Origin: an uncultured Selenomonadaceae bacterium
GTDB taxonomy: Bacteria; Bacillota; Negativicutes; Selenomonadales; Selenomonadaceae
Assembly: GCA_905236255.1 (NCBI GenBank)
Contig: CAJOPK010000071.1
Coordinates: 1 to 10,707 of the forward strand
Direction: 5' to 3'
DNA length: 10,707 bases
Part shown: positions 7,492 to 10,707 of the stretch, in pieces
How the letters are laid out: each line of letters opens with the position of its first letter
Position numbering within the stretch: position 1 is the stretch's first letter
The notes under the pieces: model-generated
Told to the model about the DNA's origin: nothing
The model's input: the letters and a program-made list of their open reading frames with translations, nothing else
Databases searched by the model: none
Made by a program: the position numbers and the translations under genes

Positions 7492-8325
7492 ATGAAAAAA
7501 GTTCGCGTCGGTCACATAAATTTTTTGAATGTTCTTCCGCTTACTTACGGTTTGAAAAAAATCGGAGCGGACGGTATTGAAATTGTTTCGGACGTACCTT
7601 CGGCGTTGAACGAAAAGATTAAAAACGGATTTTTGGATATAAGCGCGATTTCGGCGGCGGCTTATGCCGGGCAACACGACAAACTTTTGATTTTGCCGGG
7701 AATTTGTATCCGTGCCGATTGTGATGTTACCAGCATAATTTTGATTTCAAGAAAGCCGATTGAAGAAATTAAAAACGACAAAATTATTTTGACTTCAAAA
7801 TCCGCAACTTCCCACCGGCTTTTGAAAATCATTTTGAGTGAAGGTTACGGCGCAAGTCCGGAATATGAAATTCGACAAGTTTTCCCGGAAAATCCGGTTG
7901 ACAATGATGCGACCGGCGCGCTTTTGATCGGAGATGATGCGCTTTACGATTATCTGCATACTCCGGAAAGTTTTTATTGTTACGATTTGGGAAAAGAATG
8001 GCACAAATTGACAGGGCGGTCGATGGTTTATGCCGTTTGGGCTGTGAGAAAAGATTTTGCCGCCGCCGAACCGGAACTTTTGAAAAAGGCACACGAAATT
8101 ATTTTGAACGGATTTAAATTCGGAATCGAAAACAAGAACGCCGCAATAAATTCAATCATTGACGAAAAGCCTTTTACTTTTGAGGAATTGGATAATTATC
8201 TGGGCAATATTATAAAATGGAATTTGACGGCGGACGGATTGGAAAATTTGAAAAATTTTTACAAACTTGCCGGCAAATTGAAACTTTCGGACGATGTTCC
8301 GAAAATCGAAATTGCAAAAATTTGA
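7492..8325 (+). CDS. mqnA: Chorismate dehydratase, futalosine menaquinone pathway
   Basis: A 277-residue protein of the MqnA family, which has a periplasmic-binding-protein fold but no signal peptide, in keeping with a cytoplasmic enzyme. MqnA converts chorismate to 3-enolpyruvylbenzoate, the first step of the futalosine route to menaquinone. Seen: the N-terminal GHINFLNVLPL (7-17), the ligand-pocket TSKSATSHRLLK (101-112), ALLIGDDAL (143-151) and the family hallmark YDLGKEW...TGRSMVYAVW (164-183). Length is normal. The start has GGAAGGG (7478-7484) 7 bases upstream and lies 15 bases after the ilvB stop, so it is probably co-transcribed with ilvB. A bidirectional terminator follows at once. 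No other mqn gene is in the window. MqnD, a related family, is less likely given the DLG-W-TG signature. Confidence 0.88.
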   Translation: MKKVRVGHINFLNVLPLTYGLKKIGADGIEIVSDVPSALNEKIKNGFLDISAISAAAYAGQHDKLLILPGICIRADCDVTSIILISRKPIEEIKNDKIILTSKSATSHRLLKIILSEGYGASPEYEIRQVFPENPVDNDATGALLIGDDALYDYLHTPESFYCYDLGKEWHKLTGRSMVYAVWAVRKDFAAAEPELLKKAHEIILNGFKFGIENKNAAINSIIDEKPFTFEELDNYLGNIIKWNLTADGLENLKNFYKLAGKLKLSDDVPKIEIAKI

Positions 8326-8330
8326 ATCAA

Positions 8331-8369
8331 AAAAGAGCGACCCGGATTGAGCCGCTCTTTTATTTTTTT
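8331..8369. terminator. Bidirectional terminator between mqnA and rplS
   Basis: AAAAGAGCG (8331-8339) and CGCTCTTTT (8353-8361) form a perfect 9-bp stem with a 13-base loop. The plus strand continues in ATTTTTTT (8362-8369). The minus strand reads into six T, because the plus strand has A at 8329-8334. The element can serve both convergent units. Confidence 0.85.
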
Positions 8370-8397
8370 CGACTTCAAAGATTTTCCGAAAAAATTT

Positions 8398-8742
8398 TCA
8401 GTCTTTCTTCTCTTTGATGCGTGCCGCTTTACCCGTACGTTCGCGCAGATAATACAATTTTGCGCGACGAACCGCACCGCGACGGGTAACTTCGATTTTG
8501 TCGATTCGCGGCGAATGGACGGGGAACATTCTTTCGACACCGATGCCGTAAGAAATGCGGCGAACGGTGAACATTTCGCGAATACCGGTACCCTGACGAC
8601 CGATAACAACGCCTTCAAAAACCTGAATACGTTCGCGATTTCCTTCGACGATCTTTGCATGAACGCGAACGGTATCACCGGGCGCGAATTGCGGAATGTC
8701 GTCTTTGAGTTGTTCCTTTTCCAAAATTTCGATAATGTTCAT
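8398..8742 (-). CDS. rplS: 50S ribosomal protein L19
   Basis: A 114-residue L19, the usual length. It lies at the interface of the large and small ribosomal subunits, contacting bridge rRNA. Visible family blocks: PGDTVRVHAKIVEGNRER (21-38), QVFEGVVIGRQGTG (40-53), FTVRRISYGIGVER (58-71) and the basic RRAKLYYLRERTGKAARI near the C-terminus. The ATG at 8742 is chosen over the TTG one codon earlier because GGAGGA (8756-8751 on the minus strand) lies 8 bases upstream of it. It is a single-gene unit: trmD, rimM and rpsP, which precede rplS in many bacteria, are not upstream, where the divergent rpmB promoter lies instead. It ends at the shared terminator with mqnA. Confidence 0.97.
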   Translation of the reverse strand: MNIIEILEKEQLKDDIPQFAPGDTVRVHAKIVEGNRERIQVFEGVVIGRQGTGIREMFTVRRISYGIGVERMFPVHSPRIDKIEVTRRGAVRRAKLYYLRERTGKAARIKEKKD

Positions 8743-8750
8743 CAAATATT

Positions 8751-8789
8751 TCCTCCTTCCGACGTTCGTGATCTTTACGATTCAGAGGA
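8751..8789 (-). promoter_or_regulatory. rplS leader with possible Shine-Dalgarno sequestration
   Basis: On the minus strand, TCCTC (8789-8785) is complementary to the GAGGA of the ribosome binding site (8755-8751), with 29 bases between. Just upstream, GCCGGTTAAATCGGC (8806-8792) folds into a small hairpin. The pairing could hide the ribosome binding site and allow autoregulation, as known for several ribosomal protein leaders. It is only 5 bp plus a wobble, so the role is inference. Confidence 0.3.
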
Positions 8790-8809
8790 CCGCCGATTTA
8801 ACCGGCAGA

Positions 8810-8838
8810 GTTTAACACATTTAAAGAAAATTTGTCAA
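8810..8838 (-). promoter_or_regulatory. Promoter for rplS
   Basis: A perfect -35 TTGACA (8838-8833, minus strand), a 17-base spacer and a weak -10 TTAAAC (8815-8810). The predicted leader is about 60 bases. The -10 matches the consensus at only three positions, so the assignment rests on the -35 and its placement. Confidence 0.5.
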
Positions 8839-8840
8839 TC

Positions 8841-8879
8841 CTTTGGTGAAACGCCCGTGTTTCATCCTCACGTCCAAAG
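8841..8879. repeat. Hairpin between the divergent rplS and rpmB promoters
   Basis: CTTTGG (8841-8846) pairs with CCAAAG (8874-8879). Directly inside, TGAAAC (8847-8852) pairs with GTTTCA (8859-8864) around GCCCGT, leaving a 9-base bulge on the right side. It lies immediately upstream of the rplS -35. Its inner 12 bases recur upstream of rplU (10384-10395). It has no U-tract, so it is not a normal terminator. The role is unknown; an operator or an old mobile-element remnant are possibilities. Confidence 0.45.
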
Positions 8880-8916
8880 TCGGGGGCTTTTAGCCGCTTC
8901 TTGATAAAAAAAATAT

Positions 8917-8945
8917 TTGCAGGTATTCTTTTTTTGTGTTAAAAT
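8917..8945 (+). promoter_or_regulatory. Promoter for rpmB
   Basis: -35 TTGCAG (8917-8922), a 17-base spacer rich in T, and -10 TAAAAT (8940-8945). Transcription would start near 8952, about 25 bases before the ATG. Confidence 0.6.
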
Positions 8946-8977
8946 CCCCTCCGTTCAATCGAAAGGAAGTGATAATC

Positions 8978-9169
8978 ATGGCGGCTTATTGTGAAGTTTG
9001 TCATAAAGGCGTTATGTCCGGAATGAATGTCAGCCATTCCCATTTGAAGACAAAGCGTAAATGGAAACCCAACATTCAGCGCGTTCGTGCCATAGTTGAC
9101 GGCGAAGTAAAGCGCGTTAATGTTTGCACACGTTGCCTTCGTTCCGGTAAATTGCAACGTGCGATTTAA
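8978..9169 (+). CDS. rpmB: 50S ribosomal protein L28, zinc-binding (C+) form
   Basis: A 63-residue L28, a small protein of the large ribosomal subunit. The ATG at 8978 is chosen because GGAAG (8965-8969) lies 8 bases upstream and the protein then begins MAAYCEVC, the usual N-terminus; an in-frame upstream start at 8936 would fall inside the -10 region. Four cysteines in two pairs, C5/C8 and C50/C53, mark the zinc-ribbon (C+) version. Many bacteria also or instead carry a C- paralogue lacking these cysteines, often under zinc-starvation control. The conserved SHSHLKTKRKWKPNIQ stretch (19-34) binds rRNA. The gene stands alone between its promoter and a strong terminator. Confidence 0.95.
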   Translation: MAAYCEVCHKGVMSGMNVSHSHLKTKRKWKPNIQRVRAIVDGEVKRVNVCTRCLRSGKLQRAI

Positions 9170-9191
9170 TGACGGCAATGAAAATTTGACC

Positions 9192-9236
9192 AAACGATCC
9201 GCGTAAAATTGGTACGCGGATTGTTTTTATTTTTTC
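9192..9236 (+). terminator. Rho-independent terminator of rpmB
   Basis: ATCCGCGTA (9197-9205) and TACGCGGAT (9213-9221) pair perfectly around a 7-base loop. The stem extends outward through AAACG (9192-9196) with one G-T pair. TTTTTATTTTTT (9224-9235) follows. Confidence 0.9.
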
Positions 9237-9241
9237 GTGAC

Positions 9242-9264
9242 AAAAAAAAACGACCCGAAGGTCG
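9242..9264 (-). terminator. UUCG-loop terminator of the rplU-prp-rpmA operon
   Basis: On the minus strand, CGACC (9264-9260) and GGTCG (9255-9251) close a TTCG tetraloop, an especially stable RNA loop, and run straight into nine T (9250-9242). An outer inverted repeat, TGACAAAA (9238-9245) with TTTTGTCA (9274-9281), frames it. It lies 35 bases past the rpmA stop, so transcription ends before any obg gene. Confidence 0.88.
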
Positions 9265-9298
9265 AAAGATTTATTTTGTCAAATTTGTTTTCAAATTT

Positions 9299-9589
9299 TT
9301 AGGCCGCTTGTTCGACGGCATAAACGCTGACTTTGCGACGATAACGATCTTTGCGCTCGAAAGCGACTTTGCCTTCAATTTTTGCATAAAGAGTATCGTC
9401 TTTGCCGATCCCGACATTCAAGCCGGGATGGAAATGCGTTCCGCGCTGACGAACCAAAATGCTGCCGGCCTTAACCAAAGTTCCGGCCTGCTCTTTTACG
9501 CCCAAACGCTTGGATTCGCTGTCGCGACCGTTGCGTGTTGAGCTGACACCTTTTTTATGTGCAAAAAGTTGCAAATCGAATTTCAACAT
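9299..9589 (-). CDS. rpmA: 50S ribosomal protein L27, precursor with cleavable N-terminus
   Basis: A 96-residue L27, whose N-terminus reaches into the peptidyl transferase centre. The protein begins MLKFDLQLFAHKKG: the first nine residues are the firmicute-type extension that Prp removes between F9 and A10, exposing the AHKKG end needed for function (known from Staphylococcus aureus). The body shows STRNGRDSESKRLGVK (17-32), AGSILVRQRGT (41-51) and HPGLNVGIGKDDTLYA (54-69), all typical. The ATG at 9589 is chosen over an in-frame GTG at 9616, since GGGGTG lies 6 bases upstream and the extension then matches the consensus exactly. It is the last gene of the rplU-prp-rpmA operon, 23 bases after prp, and is followed by a UUCG-loop terminator. 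Confidence 0.97.
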   Translation of the reverse strand: MLKFDLQLFAHKKGVSSTRNGRDSESKRLGVKEQAGTLVKAGSILVRQRGTHFHPGLNVGIGKDDTLYAKIEGKVAFERKDRYRRKVSVYAVEQAA

Positions 9590-9612
9590 TTTTTTCACCC
9601 CTTCAAAATTCT

Positions 9613-9933
9613 TCACTTCTTGACGAATTTGAGTTTGACTGCCTGCGGAGCAAGTTTTTCAATTTCGACCAATCCGACCGTCATTGTCTGAAAGACGGCT
9701 TCAGTCAAATCGTCCGGCGGAGTTTTAAGTTTCATGTTCAAAATTCCGTGTTCCGCTTCAAACGTTATGTCACGTTTCAGATGATTTTTTATGCACAGGA
9801 GAGCCGATTGAGTGAGGGTCGAAACTCCGGCGCAGTAAATATCGTAACCGTGCGGAGCGGTATTTGCATGGCCGGAAATCGAAAATCCGCTCATTTTTCC
9901 GCTTTTGTCTTTGTAAATCTCCGCAACAATCAT
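9613..9933 (-). CDS. prp: Prp cysteine protease that matures ribosomal protein L27
   Basis: A 106-residue member of the Prp (YsxB, formerly DUF464) family. In Staphylococcus aureus Prp cleaves the N-terminal extension of L27, which is essential for ribosome assembly. The catalytic pair is visible at the same positions as in that enzyme: H22 in SGHA and C34 in YDIYCAGVS. The stretch between them (NTAPHGYD) is the flexible loop of the family. The C-terminal region (DLTEAVFQTMTVGLVEIE) is a typical helix. The start ATG lies 3 bases past the rplU stop, with GAAGG at the end of rplU serving as ribosome binding site, so translation is coupled. Its substrate gene, rpmA, is directly downstream and carries the matching cleavage site. 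Confidence 0.93.
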   Translation of the reverse strand: MIVAEIYKDKSGKMSGFSISGHANTAPHGYDIYCAGVSTLTQSALLCIKNHLKRDITFEAEHGILNMKLKTPPDDLTEAVFQTMTVGLVEIEKLAPQAVKLKFVKK

Positions 9934-9936
9934 AAA

Positions 9937-10248
9937 TCAACCTTCAATCTTTTCAATTTTGACTTTGCTGAACGGTTGACGATGACCCATGCGACGACGA
10001 TAGTTATTCTTGGATTTGTATTTGAAAATACGAATCTTGGGACCTTTGCCGTTTTTGACGACGGTTCCGGTGACTTTCGCGCCGGCAACCTTCGGAGTAC
10101 CGACTTTGACGTTTTCGCCGTCCGCAACGAGAACAATCTCGTCAAATTCGACGGACGCGCCTTCCTCCGCCTCAAGTTTTTCAATGATGACTTCGTCACC
10201 TTCGGAAACTCTGTACTGTTTTCCGCCCGTTTTGATTACCGCATACAT
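9937..10248 (-). CDS. rplU: 50S ribosomal protein L21
   Basis: A 103-residue L21, the standard length, binding 23S rRNA in the large subunit. The hallmark N-terminus MYAVIKTGGKQYRV (1-14) and the C-terminal signature FKYKSKNNYRRRMGHRQPF (75-93) are intact. The ATG at 10248 has a near-perfect GGAGGTG ribosome binding site (10263-10257 on the minus strand) at 8-base spacing. It is the first gene of the rplU-prp-rpmA operon, the common firmicute order. A promoter and a leader of about 80 bases lie upstream, consistent with leader-mediated autoregulation known for L21 in firmicutes. Confidence 0.97.
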   Translation of the reverse strand: MYAVIKTGGKQYRVSEGDEVIIEKLEAEEGASVEFDEIVLVADGENVKVGTPKVAGAKVTGTVVKNGKGPKIRIFKYKSKNNYRRRMGHRQPFSKVKIEKIEG

Positions 10249-10330
10249 TTATAAAACACCTCCACAAAGATGAACTCGCCGATTTTGGTATGTGCACACG
10301 CAACAATTTAAAAAACCTTCACCGTGCGGC
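10249..10330 (-). promoter_or_regulatory. 5' leader of rplU, candidate L21 leader
   Basis: About 80 bases separate the predicted transcription start from the rplU ATG. On the minus strand the leader contains CGTGTGCACATACC (10300-10287), then CGGCGAGTTCA (10281-10271), then the ribosome binding site. It includes the palindrome GTGCAC and a CAC...CC stretch that can pair weakly with GGAGGTG. Its position and wording suggest the firmicute L21 leader class, but I assign this from memory and without a covariance search. Confidence 0.45.
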
Positions 10331-10336
10331 CGCGTT

Positions 10337-10365
10337 AAAATAACACAAAAAATTTTTACTGTCAA
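10337..10365 (-). promoter_or_regulatory. Promoter for rplU-prp-rpmA
   Basis: A perfect -35 TTGACA (10365-10360, minus strand), a 17-base spacer and -10 TATTTT (10342-10337). This gives a start near 10330. An AT-rich stretch (CAAAAATTTTTCG, 10383-10371) just upstream could act as an UP element. Confidence 0.7.
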
Positions 10366-10563
10366 TAATCGAAAAATTTTTGGACACGGGCGTTTGTGGT
10401 ATTGTCAAACATAAGTTACAAAAAAGTTTGTAGAAATTTGTTCGCCGCTCTTGACTTTCCCGCCGACAACGTAACCCGTTTCAACCTTCAAATTTTTTGT
10501 GATTTTTGTATTCAAGTATGCAAAATGCCGTTTAAGTATTCCGGAATACATACGCCGAAATCA
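10366..10563. other. Intergenic region between rplU and amt promoters
   Basis: No credible gene is seen. It holds a 12-bp sequence ACACGGGCGTTT (10384-10395), shared with the rplS/rpmB spacer. GTTTG (10392-10396) has an inverted partner CAAAC (10406-10410). A 6-bp hairpin TACAAA (10417-10422)/TTTGTA (10427-10432) follows, and then the palindrome at 10536-10549. The rest is AT-rich sequence without recognisable signals. Confidence 0.5.
10536..10549. promoter_or_regulatory. Perfect 14-bp palindrome upstream of amt (candidate operator)
   Basis: GTATTCC and GGAATAC meet without a spacer, ending 14 bases before the proposed amt -35 box. A half-site GTATTC recurs at 10508-10513, 28 bases upstream on the same face of the sequence. 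This is the form expected of a site for a dimeric regulator acting on amt. The regulator is unknown and the role is inferred. Confidence 0.4.
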
Positions 10564-10592
10564 TTTACAGATTTTTTTGCGTCAATTAAAAT
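10564..10592 (+). promoter_or_regulatory. Promoter for amt
   Basis: -35 TTTACA (10564-10569), a 17-base spacer and -10 TAAAAT (10587-10592). The leader would be about 33 bases and includes the GAGGAG ribosome binding site (10620-10625). Confidence 0.55.
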
Positions 10593-10632
10593 CCCCGTAT
10601 CGGCCGATAAATAATTTTTGAGGAGTGATTTT

Positions 10633-10707
10633 ATGATAAATCACGGAGATACCGCTTGGGTGCTTATGAGTGCGGCATTGGTTTTTATAATGACTCCGGC
10701 ACTTGCC
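10633..10707 (+). CDS. amt: Ammonium transporter, N-terminal part (cut by window end)
   Basis: Only the first 25 codons are present. They read MINHGDTAWVLMSAAL followed by VFIMTPALA, which matches the N-terminus and first membrane helix of Amt/MEP/Rh ammonium channels (GDTAWVL-SAALVF-MTP is the family opening). These trimeric inner-membrane proteins conduct ammonium/ammonia. No cleavable signal peptide is evident; in most firmicute Amt proteins the chain begins directly at the first helix, as here. The ribosome binding site GAGGAG lies 7 bases upstream. A PII-protein gene (glnK/glnB) often neighbours amt, but what follows is outside the window. The identification rests on a short stretch. Confidence 0.8.
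   Translation, partial: MINHGDTAWVLMSAALVFIMTPALA

Noticed and set aside
8347..8904. 185-codon open frame on the plus strand over rplS
   Set aside because: It is the antisense shadow of rplS and its leader; no ribosome binding site, and the product is low in recognisable features.
8936..8977. Upstream start for rpmB giving a longer L28
   Set aside because: It lies in the promoter -10 region, and L28 normally begins at MAAYC, which has its own ribosome binding site.
9590..9616. GTG start overlapping the prp stop for a longer L27
   Set aside because: The GTGA overlap looks like coupling, but the ATG at 9589 gives the exact conserved Prp-cleavable N-terminus and has GGGGTG at good spacing.
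10381..10400. Possible sigma-54 promoter for amt
   Set aside because: TGGACAC and TTTG are present, but the -24 and -12 elements are misplaced by two bases and the site is over 230 bases from the gene. A sigma-70-type promoter lies closer.
10396..10614. 72-codon open frame upstream of amt
   Set aside because: GTG start without a ribosome binding site, running through the palindrome and promoter; no family resemblance.

Overview
The window looks like chromosomal DNA of a diderm (outer-membrane) firmicute, most probably a Negativicutes member. This rests on gene content, not a database search. Two signatures meet here. One is a Kdo transferase/lipid A 4'-kinase fusion, which implies lipopolysaccharide. 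The other is an rplU-prp-rpmA cluster whose L27 carries the firmicute N-terminal extension, with the Prp cysteine protease that removes it. A futalosine-pathway menaquinone gene (mqnA) and strong GGAGG-type ribosome binding sites fit the same picture.

Layout, left to right. (1) 1-124: a non-coding stretch with an imperfect hairpin (72-117) resembling the right-end/omega-RNA hairpins of IS200/IS605-type elements, ending only 7 bases before the first gene. (2) 125-1878: two overlapping inner-membrane permease genes of the nickel/peptide ABC importer family (nikB-nikC-like), closed by a terminator. (3) 1986-3144: a single-gene unit with its own promoter and terminator, encoding a short SufB/SufD-family Fe-S assembly protein. 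(4) 3177-8369: a promoter followed by the waaA-lpxK fusion, ilvB (acetolactate synthase catalytic subunit) and mqnA (chorismate dehydratase). No terminator is visible between them, and they end at a bidirectional terminator. (5) 8398-8838, minus strand: rplS (L19) with its promoter and a short leader. (6) 8917-9236, plus strand: rpmB (L28) with promoter and terminator. (7) 9242-10365, minus strand: promoter, leader, rplU (L21), prp and rpmA (L27), with a UUCG-loop terminator. (8) 10366-10707: a regulatory region with a perfect 14-bp palindrome, a promoter and the first 25 codons of an ammonium transporter gene (amt).

The plus-strand half is a patchwork of unrelated metabolic units: metal or peptide import, Fe-S assembly, lipid A/Kdo, branched-chain amino acids and menaquinone. 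The right half is a block of ribosomal protein genes in alternating orientation. Prp processes L27 from the same operon, so that cluster is a self-contained ribosome-maturation module. I found no tRNA, rRNA, CRISPR array or complete mobile element. I see no wholly new multi-gene system. The most useful leads are the IS-like hairpin abutting nikB, the lone SufBD protein, the waaA-lpxK fusion placed upstream of ilvB and mqnA, and the palindrome before amt.
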